Positions 9,147 through 19,467 of a stretch of 53,446 nucleotides of DNA are shown one piece after another. Position 1 is the first letter of the stretch. Every line of letters begins with the position of its first letter. Made by a program: the position numbers and the translations under genes. The stretch comes from Chara braunii. Taxonomy: Eukaryota; Streptophyta; Charophyceae; Charales; Characeae. The stretch lies in contig BFEA01000013.1 of the NCBI GenBank assembly GCA_003427395.1, forward strand, positions 6,733,284 to 6,786,729, read 5' to 3'. The notes under the pieces were generated by a model. That model made no database searches. It saw only the letters and a program-made list of their open reading frames with translations, and had not been told where the DNA came from.

Positions 9147-9722
9147 TCAATATTCGTTTTCGTAGTCCCAATAATCCCCTAGGTCCGAGTCCGAGAAATC
9201 GGCGAGGCACCGGTCTACCCAAGACCCGTCCTCCGACCCCTCGTCCAAGGTACCCCACGTATCCCTAACCTCTTCTTCCCGAGGTAGTTCCNTATCCCCC
9301 TCGTTCANAACGNCACTTGAGGTTTCCTCGCCCNNTAGTCCCGGAGCCCGAAGCACCACTCTCCTTACCCCCAAGTCCCGAACGGTCTCCGCTTGAGAAC
9401 TCCGCTCCCNAGGGGGANGCATGTCTCTCGCGGGCCCCGCACACAACCCTCGCGGGTCGAGAACCGAGAACCCAAAACCTTCCCGCGGAACCCTTTCCGG
9501 TGCGGAAGTTGTNCCTCGTGCGGGTGCCCTCCACAGTCCGTGCGGGTCGAGGATGTTTGGCGACCCCCTTGGATCCCAAATTGATAACGCTCTCAGATCC
9601 TCCCGAGTCCCCCTTTCCTCTCTCACCCTTGAGTCCACTCTCTCTCCCCCGTGTGCGGACCCTATCACACTATTTTCCCTCATGGCTCTTCTTACCGCCC
9701 TTTGGTTGCTTTTCACCCTCAT
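9147..9722 (-). CDS. Acidic-tailed ORF (copy 1), unknown
   Basis: 191-codon frame with ATG at 9722. The N-terminus is basic (MRVKSNQRAVRRAMREN). The middle holds repeated words such as LDPHGLWRAPAR and LDPRGLCAGPAR, and the tail is strongly acidic (DCLADF-like context, SDSDLGDYWDYENEY). Several residues are unknown because of N bases. It lies in the same orientation as the X and P ORFs, with about 600 bases of degraded sequence in between. A low-complexity structural or regulatory protein is possible; no family was recognised. Confidence 0.35.
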   Translation of the reverse strand: MRVKSNQRAVRRAMRENSVIGSAHGGERVDSRVREERGTREDLRALSIWDPRGSPNILDPHGLWRAPARXTTSAPERVPREGFGFSVLDPRGLCAGPARDMXPPXERSSQAETVRDLGVRRVVLRAPGLXGEETSSXVXNEGDXELPREEEVRDTWGTLDEGSEDGSWVDRCLADFSDSDLGDYWDYENEY

Positions 9723-9754
9723 TCAAACCCCCACAAGCAAACTGTTTAGCCCNC

Positions 9755-10480
9755 TTAGTCCGTTGATTTTTGGAATAAACACTTNAAAAACATCACATTC
9801 CCNAGCAAAGACTGACCTGAATCATCTTGGAGCAGCAGGGCCGAAATCGCAAGCGGGGCCGGAGCGGACCTGCAAAAATCGAGAATTCCCGACACCCACA
9901 AGCCCTTTGCACCCAACAAGCCCGACACCCCTATCCCCATACCGAAACAAGGCCCCAATAGAACCCGCACCCCGATATCAATCAGAAACCCGAATGCCGC
10001 CAAGGAAAATAAGTCGTTGTGAACTGCTACGTAGGCCCGTGAAAAAAGACCCGAAGAAGTGCCCATACCGAAAAACCCGATGCCGGAAAGCCGAACTCTT
10101 GACGCCNAAACTCCGAAGAAAGTCCTGNCACTACCTGTCACGTCGGTTCTCCTTCACCCGTAGTCCTCGAGCTGGTNGAGGCCGTCGGAGAAANCCTCCC
10201 ACNGNAACGGCGCNACTTTGTCGGCTTGTCCTTCCCCCTGTTCCCCCGGTCTCGGATACCTGGGCCTCCAGGGGTCAGGGGCTTGTCTCTTTTCGACTCA
10301 CTTTCCCGACCACCGCCTGATCCGCCTAGACTGCTTTTGGCAGCCCCTGAGCTCCCCTTCGTCATGCCCCTTCTATGCACTTGCCCCGTCCCGGAACCGC
10401 GGCCCCGGTCGGACGTGAAAACCGCTTTCGAAACTCGAGTGGCTCTATCGGTTTGATCCCAGGCTTCGAGGGGCCGGAGT
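9755..10480 (-). other. Two weak overlapping ORFs with low-complexity composition (copy 1)
   Basis: A basic Gly/Ser/Arg-rich frame without a clear ATG (about 10480-10138, containing SDRGRGSGTGQVHRRGM) ends in a TGA overlapping a GTG that opens a hydrophobic Gly-rich frame (10141-9755, with GIGVSGLLGAKGLWVSG). The second frame rests on degenerate repeats of ACCCGA/GCCGAA-like words on the plus strand. Real proteins cannot be excluded, but composition alone could produce both. There is no support from a paralogue. Confidence 0.2.
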
Positions 10481-10750
10481 AACTTTCAGATCACAGGCCC
10501 CCCCCTTCGCTAGGCAGGCTAGTTCCTGCCCTGCAAGTCAGGTCACGCACAGACTGTTCNCGGAGTCTTCAGATTGAGATATCCAGACAACGAACAACCT
10601 GTTTCCGGGACNTCCGTCCAGGANTGACTTTCGGATTGCGAGAAGGACGNCCTCCTGGACTTCGGGTTTGGGCTGAAAGATAGATCGCAAACAGGCCAAC
10701 TCCGGGGCTTTAGATTAGGACTGCCATTCCAGTCTGCGAGCAGATTGATT

Positions 10751-10870
10751 NNNNNNNNNNNNNNNNNNNNNNNNNNNNNNNNNNNNNNNNNNNNNNNNNN
10801 NNNNNNNNNNNNNNNNNNNNNNNNNNNNNNNNNNNNNNNNNNNNNNNNNNNNNNNNNNNNNNNNNNNNNN
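10751..10870. other. Assembly gap, 120 N
   Basis: Run of N that ends copy 1 of the long repeat exactly and is followed by a (CT)n run. Confidence 1.

Positions 10871-10946
<76 letters not shown>
10871..10946. repeat. (CT)n microsatellite
   Basis: About 75 bases of CT dinucleotide next to the gap. The other gap (34657-35176) is followed by (GA)n. Confidence 0.95.
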
Positions 10947-10949
<3 letters not shown>

Positions 10950-11286
10950 TACGGCTGCGCTCTCTACCTCACGGCCGCTCTCCCTCTTCCTTTTTCGTGT
11001 CCAGCCTCCCCGACTTCTCGTGCGCTTCGTCGGAGGCAGGCATCGGGCGCATCTGAACGCGTGCTTTGATTCTCCGCTCCTGAGCGCTACCGTGCTCGTT
11101 TCTCCTCGCGTGAAGTGCGCGTTCTCCTCGTGCTCTCCCCCCTTCTTGTTAGCTCCAGTCGTTGTCGTGCTCCTCCATGCGGTCTAACATGACGTGCTCC
11201 CCTCCTCGATCACCCGGACTCACGTAGCCCGGTCGAGCTCAAAAATGCGCTCCGTCTAGCCTTCGTACGCTCCGTCCAGCCTTCGT
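10947..11286. other. No gene seen; 20-bp tandem repeat at its end
   Basis: GC-rich sequence without a convincing frame. CGCTCCGTCTAGCCTTCGTA recurs with one change directly after itself near 11247-11286, followed by a partial third unit where the inverted-repeat arm begins. Confidence 0.5.
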
Positions 11287-12675
11287 ATGCTCCTTCCTCC
11301 TCTCCCTCTCCAAGAAAGGGACCCTTCCTCTTTTTTTACTCTCCGTTTTCCTCCCAACCTTCCCTGATCAATCCTCCCTCNCTCCTTCTTCTCCAATCAC
11401 TTTGCACCCTTCTCGCTCTCAATTCCCTTCCGACGTCCCGNGGCTTGTCTTNACAANTTTTTCATCTCCCGCTCATTTGCGAATTTGTTCGTGCGTTCCC
11501 TCTTTTCGTAGCCACGCCCTCACTCGNNTTCNCGCTCTCTTTCTNGTTTCAGTAGACGAAACCCNCGCCTTTTCTCCCTCTCAGCATCCCTTCTTTCTTT
11601 CGTCCGGTTCCCCCACATTTTTGTNGGCCGCGTGGGGGCGCGTACCTGGCAAGGCCCCTTGCCCTGATAGATTCTCGTCGCGGCACGCACTCCAGCCCCT
11701 TCGTCCCGAACGATTTGCGATCTTAGCGCACTCCTCCCGTTCGCATCCTCTTTGTTCTTTGAGCAACATTGAATCTTGATCGTATTCGGCAAACACACTC
11801 CCTCCCTTCACCTCCATCCAGCTCATATGCAGTTAGCCGGTTCGTCTCCCTCACCCTCGTCAGTACCCATCTGCCCCCNCAGATCTCGAGGTGGCCTGGC
11901 CCAACCTTCAAACAGTTATCAAGAAAGATTCTTGGCAGCTATACGTTAACNGCCCCGGTTCTTTCCCGCTTTCCCTTCAGTTCCGTGGGTCAACTCNTTT
12001 CCGGCCACCTCGGCCTGATCGTTGNGCGGGGCAGTGCTCTCGTGTCGTGGTTTTCCCGGTATCGCCAGAGGTCCGGTCTTCAAGGCTCTATCCAGGTTCA
12101 CGTGCATCTCTCTTGGGCGCGAGGACAAGATCTCGCCTTCAACCCCAAANATCGTGCAGGCCAGTCGAACGATTTTCATCGGCAANCCATACGANAGGCT
12201 GGTAACCCAGCGTCCTTAAGCCCTCGCATGTTCCACNTCCCCGCATCGTTGATCCATCTCCCGCCCGACATNTGTGCCCCTGACAACCCAACTTCTGCTC
12301 GTAGTCACACCCCGTTCGTGGCTCTTGCTACCCCACTGCAGCTCATAGCCAATGTCCGGTGCCTTTCCTCGAACTCTCCATCCTAGGATCTCGATGGCCC
12401 CAGTCAAAGACCTGCCGCATCCGCCCTTCCCCTGACTTAAAGCCTTGAGAATGCCAATTTTTGTAGTCCGTGCGACCCCACCTGTGGCCGCTGTCCTTGT
12501 CGCCTCCTCCGGTCGTCGGAGGGTTAGTATCAGTCAAACAAACTCAAACCCCCCTTGAAACCCTTCATGCATATGCAACCACATATCGAAACCATGCAAA
12601 AAATCAGACAGGGAAGGTAATTTCTCTTTCCTTTTCTTTAACGAAGATCCCCTTGCTGGCAGGCAGCCGCCCAAC
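11287..12675. repeat. Large inverted repeat, left arm (1.39 kb)
   Basis: Reverse complement of 33267-34656; coordinates sum to 45942. The outer and inner flanks carry scattered substitutions, while the middle (about 11870-12280) matches including nine ambiguous Ns (for example 11879/34063 and 12272/33670). At 11381-11625 this arm has Ns that the other arm resolves. Open frames exist on both strands but none resembles a known protein. It could be LTR-like or untranslated sequence of an element; the inverted orientation argues against an LTR pair of one element. Confidence 0.9.
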
Positions 12676-13045
12676 AACCAGCCCACACCCCAATTCTCGC
12701 CGTCCCCGACGAGCCTTTCCCCACAAAACCCCTTTTTCTTTGCCCCATGACCAATGGTCATCCCATGGTTCATATTAACCCTCACCCCTCTTTCGTAAGA
12801 TTCGGTTCTTCCCTTTGGTCTTCCTTTCTCGTGGACTTAACTTTTTGTTTTCCATACTCTCACTTTTGGAATCACGACATATGTCTTTGCTTAACTATGG
12901 TACAACGTTCGCTTCGGGATTACGACACATGGCCTCTCTCGACACATGTTTCTATAACTATGGTACATTTTTTCTAACAACCTCTCCTCACGATACAAGA
13001 TTCCCTAACTAGGGTACATCACACCCCCTTCTCCACTAGGTGATT
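12676..13045. repeat. Short tandem motif region beside the integrase
   Basis: No gene. TAACTATGGTACA or TAACTAGGGTACA occurs three times (about 12893, 12955 and 13004), spaced 50-62 bases, with ACGACA(C)ATATG-like words between. As this lies just downstream of the minus-strand integrase, it could be the 3' untranslated or LTR region of that element. Confidence 0.45.
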
Positions 13046-14254
13046 CTATATTCGTCTCCGCCTCCTCATCCTTTTCTCTCTCCTCTCTCTTTTTCGTTTT
13101 CTTTCTTCCCTCTCGCGTCTGTCTCTCAAGGCTTTTCTCGAAGCGCTCCTTCTTTCTCTCAACCTCCGTTTTCCTAATCGGTCAGTTTCTCCGTCGTCTT
13201 CCCTTGGCCGTTTCTTCCTTCTAGGGGTCTTTGGCAAGGGAGGTCTCCGAACCTTATACCCCCTCTTAGGCGGTCGCGAGGAGGCTCCTTGTTTTGAAGT
13301 CTCTCCCCTCTCGTGGGTGAGGGTTATTTCCGTGCCGACCACTTCCTTCCGCTTCCTCTTTGGTTCCTCTCTAAAGGTGCCCCGCCATCGGAAGAGTTTG
13401 AGGCGAACCCCCACGATAGGGTCCCGTAACTTGGTTCCGTCTAATTCGGCAAGGAGATATACCCCTCCATCCAATCTCTTTAGGACCCGGTACAGACCCA
13501 TCCATCAGTTGGCTAGCTTCCTGCTCCAAGTCTTTTCCAGTAACGAGTCATACATCAGGACTAGGTCTCTAGACCCTATCGGCTCTTTTCGGACTCTCAA
13601 ATTCTTGTCCCACCTTTCCTTCCCCTTCGTCCTCTCCTTCTCAATGTTCTTTCCTGCCTCGGCAAGCCCCGCGTCCAGGTTTTCGGTTATTTGTTGTATC
13701 CTTGCCTCCAGTAGCTCAGTCTTCGTCATGTTGGTATTCCATGAGACACTCGTCCAGGTATCGACGTGAAGTTCGATGGGCAAGGGGCAATGTCTTCCGA
13801 ACCAAAGGGTGTAAGGAGGATAACCAGTACTTGATTTGACCGTGATGTTGTCCGCCCAAACTGCATACCGCAAGTAGTTCGACCATTGTTCCGCGCGCCC
13901 CTTGCACCATTTTGCTAAAGCGTCCACGAGCGTTTAGTGCCCTCTCTCGACCGGGGAGTTGCTCTGTGGATGATAGGCGGTCGTGTAGGCCGCTTTTATC
14001 CCCGCCCTTTCTAATATCGATTTGACCTTTTGGCTCGAGAACTCGGATCCTCTATCCATGACTATCTTCCCGACACACCAGTACCTGGCGATGTATTCTA
14101 AGAGAAAGTCACTCACCTCTTCGGTCGTCTTCTTCTTAATGATTTTTGCTTCCACGAATCCAGTGAGATCGTCACGGATGTTGATTATGTACCGGAGTCC
14201 TCCGACCCCTTTTGGCATGGTTACTAGGTCAATGTGAACCTTCTCTCCTGGCAC
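13046..14254 (-). pseudogene. Ty3-type integrase, core and C-terminal part (element A)
   Basis: The integrase joins retroelement cDNA into the genome. The catalytic triad is visible: HIDLV (first Asp), VMDRGSEF (second Asp) and NSPVERGH (Glu). A TAA stop immediately after ERGH (13936-13934) interrupts the frame, which then continues TLVDALAKWCKGRAEQW and GYPPYTLWFGRHCPLPIEL. A further break near 13501 leads to the C-terminal GVYLLAELDG.KLRDPIVG module and a very basic Arg/Lys tail. The zinc-binding N-terminal part is in the neighbouring RNase H frame. The core is convincing, and the element is no longer intact. Confidence 0.85.
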
Positions 14255-16454
14255 GGTGGGGAGCGATGGAACCAGGGGTTCCTTGTAGCGGACCGTTGCT
14301 CTTTTTTGGCAGCCTCACAGGTCGAACAGTACCTTTCGAATCTCCGTACTGCCTGTCCCACCAATAGAGCCTACGGACTTTGTCAAAAGTGCCTTTCACC
14401 CCTCTATGTCCTCCGACGACCCTGTCGTGCAGCTCCTCTATGACTGCTTTCCTTTCTTCCGGATCGCAAAGCACCCTCATGGGAATGGCAAACTTGGTAG
14501 GCCTCTTAAAGAGGTGTCCCCCTCGTAGGCAGTACCCGAGTGCCTCTCTCCTAATCACCGCGGTGCCTTCCACCCGTCCCGCTAGGTATAATCCCATATC
14601 GCGGTACTTCCCATCGTAAAGGTTTGCCAGAAACGTCTCTGGCCCTCTTTCTTCCTCCCGGATGGTCACCCCCACTCGCGCCTTGTTAGAGGCCACTTGG
14701 GCCATCTCTCCCTTGGATATTGCTGCCCTGGCTTCCTCCAACTTCGGATAATCCTCCTCTTGGATCGGAAGTCGGGATTGTCCGTTGGCGATCTGATTTT
14801 TGGTCCTGGAGATCCTCTCGACCCTATAATCGTAGAGTCTAATATGGATCATCCATCTAGCGATCGTCGGGTCGGTTAGCGAGAAGTTCTTTTGAAGGAC
14901 AGCCGCTACCGCGGTTGGATCCACTCTCAGGAGGAAACGCCTCCCGTAGATATAGTGGCGGAAGGTCTTTAAGCAATGCAATACCCCCAGAACCTCTTTT
15001 TTGAACTGACTATAGTTTCTTTCGACGGGATTCAAGGCCCGACTTTCGAATCGGAGGGGTCTCTCTTTCCCGTTTGGATCCTTTTGCGACAGAAGTCCCC
15101 CTACGGAACAAGGAGCAGCGTCCGTAGAAACTATGAAAGGGCGGTTCCCCTCGTCCTCGAAGAACGGAACTCCTAGGACCTGCCCACCTTCGCGGAACTC
15201 CTCTTTAAGGACTTCCATTGCCGAGGCTTTCTCATCTCCCCAAATCCATCCCTCCGATTTTCTAAGCAGTCGTCTAAGAGGCTCCGCTTTCTCACTGTAG
15301 GCTCTTATAAAGATCCTCCAGTATCCCACCACCCCAAGAAATTGCCTAACCTCCGTTATCGACTTTAGCGGTGACGGTCAGGTCATCAATTTCTTCAATT
15401 TCCCGGGATCGGGTCTCCGCCCATCCCTGTCACAAATGAAGCCCGATATCTTGATTGACGACACTCCCCAGCGACTCTTAGTCCCACTCACCATAAGATT
15501 GGCGTCGTCTAATTTCACAAGGACGTCCCCGACATCCCTCATGTGGTCCACTACGAACTTTCTCATCCCGGGGAAGACCTCCGTCTCGTCCCGTTCGACT
15601 GACCCTTTTATCGGGAAGTCATCAAGGAAGACCTCCACCTTCTCCGGTATGGACTCCATGAGGACCGCAATCATGGCCCTTTGGAACACCGCCACGCCGT
15701 TCGTCCACCCCATTGGAACCACCATCATTTGGACCAGCCCTAGAGGCGTAGGCATCGCGGTCATGTGCCTATCTCGATAGTCCAAGGGGATCTCATCATA
15801 GCCTGAGAAGAGATCGCAGATTGAGTATATTGAGCGACCTGCCGATCCTTCCGCAAGTAGGTCCGCCTCGGGTATGAACCCTACGTCCCTTATAGTGACC
15901 GCGTTGGTCCTTTGGAGGTTTTGAATCCACCTCAGTTTGTTGCTACCCCCTTTCCTCAGAAAGAACCATTTGTTGGAGTAGGCACTCTCGCAAGGCTTCG
16001 CGACGAAAGTCCTTATTTTTTCTTTAATAAAGGCCATGATCTTTTCTTTCTCCTTTTGAGCATACTTCCACTGGGGTCTATCTTTCCAAGGTACGTGAGG
16101 AATCGTGTGGATCCAGGTGGGCTTAGTGTACCTTGGGTCGATCCTCCCTCTTTCCGAGTCATCGAAGGCTATGGCCTTATCGCAGCCCCTTAGGGTCATT
16201 GCTACGAACTCCTCCTCTTTCTCCGTGAGGTTTCCATTCCCTATATCCATCTTGGCCAATCTATCAGCCGTAATTCTTTGTCCCTCGGTCTCCTTCCTTT
16301 TTCGGATGATATCGGCGATCTCCTCCTCCGATATCGAAGTTTCCCCCGTTCTATCCCGGTTGACCGTGGCATGTTTTACTTTTTCCGCCACGGTTTTATG
16401 CTTCTTGATTCCGCTGGCTAGGGGGATTCCTCCAAAAACGACAGCCTCACGCAC
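14229..16454 (-). pseudogene. Ty3-type reverse transcriptase and RNase H with integrase zinc finger (element A)
   Basis: One frame of about 740 codons interrupted by a single TGA (15380-15378) at the RT/RNase H boundary. The RT fingers and palm show SAYSNKWFFLRK, SICDLFSGYDEIPLD (first catalytic Asp), VPMGWTNGVAVFQRAM and the catalytic VFLDDFPIKG, so the usual YxDD is FLDD. RNase H follows, with VSTDAAPCSVGGLLSQKD, NPVERNYSQFKKEVLGV, LRVD and TKNQIANGQSRL. Next comes the integrase HHCC start (EELHDRVVGGHRGVKGTFDK, RLYWW). Two frameshifts near 14300-14345 break the zinc finger; its cysteines (YCSTCEAAKK) lie in another frame. It overlaps the protease frame by 37 bases in the -1 frame. Confidence 0.88.
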
Positions 16455-17225
16455 CCACCGAACTCCTCCTCCTCGTCCTCCTTCTCATACCCCACCCCGT
16501 TGATCACAACCCTGCCTCCGACATCCTCGACCTCTAATCGGTCCCCCGGGGGTTCCTTATCAGTAAAGAGTGTTTCCTCTAGAAGGACTTGGCATACCCT
16601 TGACTGGGCCCCCTTCCGTCTAGGAATGTTGGTCTGGTTCCGCTCATCTTGTGCGTCCACGGTCTTTAAGACCACCTGGATTCCATTTGGACTTTGGATT
16701 GAGAGGGTCTGACTTCCATCGGGTAGGTCAACCGTGGTAACGTGAACCACGCTCAACCAAGTCCTTCCGAGGATCAACTCGGAGGAACACTTCTTTACCG
16801 AAAATATTGGGACCGAGGCCTCGACGCCCGCGACCTCGATCACGGGGTTGTGACACACCCCCTCTACCGGTTGTAGTTTGTTATCCGCTACGACCATTGA
16901 CATCGACACCCCTCTATCTATTTCCAACCCAACTTCCGGGCAATGGGGTCTCTACATACCGTGGATTCGGACTCATTTTCCACCAGAGCCCTCATCTTCT
17001 TCCACTCACCACTGCTTGGAGCTAGCCGCTCCCTAATACATAGAACTTTTTTCCCTCTTCGCTCGAGAAAAAGCTTACTGGCAGCTCCTCCACGGTGATC
17101 CGGGAGGACTGCACTTCTTCTTTGGCCGGACCATCCCCCGGAACCGTGGGTCCTCCGGCGAGCGGGACTCTCACTTTCTTCGTGATGCTTATGACTTCTT
17201 CCCTAGTGTTCTTGCTGGCCGCCAA
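16418..17225 (-). pseudogene. Retropepsin-like protease (element A), active site lost
   Basis: Follows gag in the same frame after one TAA. The N-terminal part contains YLAASKNTREEVISITKK and FYVLGSG. After a frame break comes MRALVENESESTVCRD, where the expected catalytic D-S/T-G type triad reads E-N-E. The C-terminal half (SSELILGRTWLSVVHVTTVDL, the flap and ILG.DWL-like region) is intact in a third frame. The acidic end (EKEDEEEEFGG) overlaps the RT frame, which lies -1, and TTTTT and CCCCC runs sit in the overlap. The protease should be inactive as written. Confidence 0.7.
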
Positions 17226-17228
17226 GTA

Positions 17229-19457
17229 TTACAGAAGCGTGCACTGCATAGGCTGCATTAGGGTCCTCCGTAGGGGATCTACCGTGTCTATCTCATCCAA
17301 GGTGCATTTCATCTCGAACTTTCCCCCCCCCCTCTTCCTAGGTGATTTGGGTGAAGTGGGTTCCTCCTTCCTCTCTTCCGCACCTTTGGCGTCGACCATC
17401 GGTTGGTCGTCGTCGCCGCGCCTTCTTCCTCCATCTTCCGCCACGCTCTCCTTGCCCTTAGACGTCTCGGCCCCAACCTGGGTTCTCACCCTTAGGCAAG
17501 GCCCTTTCTTTTCAGGCTGGGTCTCAACGAACTTGATGCTCGACACCTGGGGTTCCCTAATGGACACCCCCCCTGCGGATTCTGTCATTTGTATATGGGA
17601 CGAGTTGGAGGTACCCCCAACCTCGGTCTTCTTCCCCAGCCTTGCCTCCTGGAGGGCTATCCTCTTGTCCACATTCACCTTCATTGAGGGATAGAAGGAG
17701 ACTGCTTCCCCATCATCTCCCCAAACTACCCACTTATTCTCGTTTAATTTCACTACCCCCAACCTCAAGGCTTCTGTAAGGTAAGGGCACTCTCGTTTGA
17801 TATGACCTTCCTCATTACAATAGACACACCCGCTTCGAGGCGGTGGGTTGTTCGAGCGGGGCGCGACTTGAGGTGGCGCTCCTGTCGCCGTGGGAGGCCC
17901 AGGAGGCGGTGGCGTTCTGGCCTGACTTACCTCCGATCGAGCACCCATGGCCCTAGGTTGGGGAGGGTCTCCCCATCTTCCATCCCTCGCATCCTTCCAC
18001 CGGGAATTTCCCCACTCCGACGCTCGATTACCTCCGGCCTCTCGATCGGCCCTCCAACTCAGTTGATTGCCGGGTTCGTTCCTCCAACCCGGGGGTCCTC
18101 CTCCCCAACGCTGGGCGGGAGGCCCCGGAGGCTGCCTTTCGTTCCCACGAGGACCGTCGCTCTTTTGCGAGCGCATACTCCGGAGTGCCATGTCCAGACT
18201 CTCCTTCATATATTCCCGTACGTCTACACCCCCTCCAGTGAAGACTACTTCGGCGACCCTTTCAAAATTAGCGGAGTCCCTAGGGGCCTTCTCGAGGACC
18301 TCCGAGTCCCTCCTCTTTTCTTCAGGCAGGTGCAGCATGAACATCACACACCTGTTGACTTCCGAAAGCATTCGTCTATCCACCAAGGCCTGGGACAAGC
18401 GTTTGAACCGTCGGGTAAAAGCCACCAGGCTTTCTTGTTCTCCTCTCGTCACCCGACGCAGCCCTTCTATCGTAGGGATCATGTCGTCACACGCAAAGAT
18501 CCTCAGTAGGCTGCTTTTGAAGGTCTTCCACCTTCCATTAGACGGATATACGGCCCTGATGGCTTGGTCCAACTCGTGGTCAGAATGTTGTATGAAGTGG
18601 TCGATCCACTCTTTTTCCGAAATTTTTTTCCGATAGGCGTAACTTTCCCACTTTTCCACGAACCCGGTCACGTCCCTTCCGTTAAAGTAGAGCGACTCTA
18701 GTCCCAGGTTTACATCGTAATAAGGGACTCGGCGGTTGTAATATCGACGGAAGTACGGTCCGTCGGCCGGCCCATCTGGCGCTGGATCGTAAGGTTTGTA
18801 CCAGGAAGGGTCCAGATCTTCCATCCGGGGTCGATGTCTCGGAGGTCCCCATGGTTCCTCCTCCCTGCGACCCCCATAACCCGGGTCCTCGCGTTCCCAG
18901 TGCACGGACTCCGGGGCCCTGGCCCCCCTCCAGATATCTCTGGGTCCTCCCATATTCCTGCCCACCGCCTCTTCTCGTACCCAAGCGGGACCGATCTCCC
19001 TGCTTGCCCATCTTCGCGGTCCTCCCCCAATCTCAATTGTCCGTCCGTCCCTAAGTTCCCTCCTCCTCGGGCCACCTTCCTCGCTCCTCCTTGGCGCCCA
19101 GCATCCAGCCCTGTCATGAGGGCACTCCTGCCCCTCGCTGATTCTCTCTTCCACGTGGTCCGCCCATCGGGTTTTGACGGGGAACCCCCTCGTGGCTTCG
19201 GCCACCCTTTCTCTCATAGGGACACGTGGTTCCATTTCTCGGTGCAAACGCTCATCCGAGCTTGTGCGTGGTTCCGTAGCTTTCTCTCCTATGGGTTCTT
19301 CCTGGCTTCTTAGGGCCCTGCCCATAGCCTATACCCCTTCGGTCACTCCTTCGGTTGTCTTGCTCAATCTCGCCCCTAACTCGACGTCTTCCTCGGCTCA
19401 CGCCATAGCGGTGGTCTTGGGAGATTGGGCTACCCCGTGCTCCACCACACTTTTCAT
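17229..19457 (-). CDS. Gag polyprotein (element A), long and nearly intact
   Basis: 698 codons are uninterrupted from the ATG at 19325. The frame extends upstream to ATG 19457, 10 bases after the P1 stop, through a TGA and a TAG, so the original start was probably 19457. The N-terminal ~200 residues are charged and Arg/Gly-rich. The capsid-like core lies at about residues 205-370 of the 698 (SLYFNGRDVTGFVEKWESYA, WKTFKSSLLRIF, LVAFTRRFKRLSQALVD). A Pro/Arg/Gly-rich linker precedes a CCHC zinc knuckle near residue 500 (CVYCNEEGHIKREC). The C-terminal region (ENKWVVWGDDGEAVSFYPS) leads towards protease and ends TLL-TAA, after which the protease continues in frame. A stop that replaced a sense codon, or readthrough, would both fit. 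Confidence 0.85.
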
Positions 19458-19467
19458 GCACCAGTTC

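Larger units (their letters stand above)
4347..10750. repeat. Long direct repeat, copy 1 (6.4 kb)
   Basis: Matches 20836-27239 at a constant offset of 16489. The first ~140 bases carry a few substitutions (GATCACGAC versus GACCACGAC, CTCCTGG versus CTCTTGG, CTTAACC versus ATAAACC). From about 4490 onward every base I compared is the same, including single ambiguous Ns (for example 4663/21152 and 4754/21243). Homology stops only where the N gap begins. It carries the minus-strand ORF string P2-P5-P3-P4-X3-X2-X1 and upstream ORFs, but no gag-pol. The shared Ns suggest duplicate placement of one consensus contig. Confidence 0.95.

Noticed and set aside
9755-10141. Hydrophobic Gly-rich frame as an envelope-like or membrane protein
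   Set aside because: The sequence arises from degenerate short repeats on the other strand and contains Ns; there are no cysteines, signal peptide or cleavage site of an envelope protein.
11769-12386. 205-codon frame in the inverted-repeat arm
   Set aside because: No paralogue or family motif, Ser/Pro-rich, contains several Ns, and frames of similar length exist on the opposite strand.
17229-19325. Long plus-strand frames opposite gag (for example 17802-18509 and 18067-18636)
   Set aside because: They are antisense shadows of a GC-rich gag with clear capsid and zinc-knuckle motifs; their translations are Pro/Arg/Ser-rich and resemble nothing.
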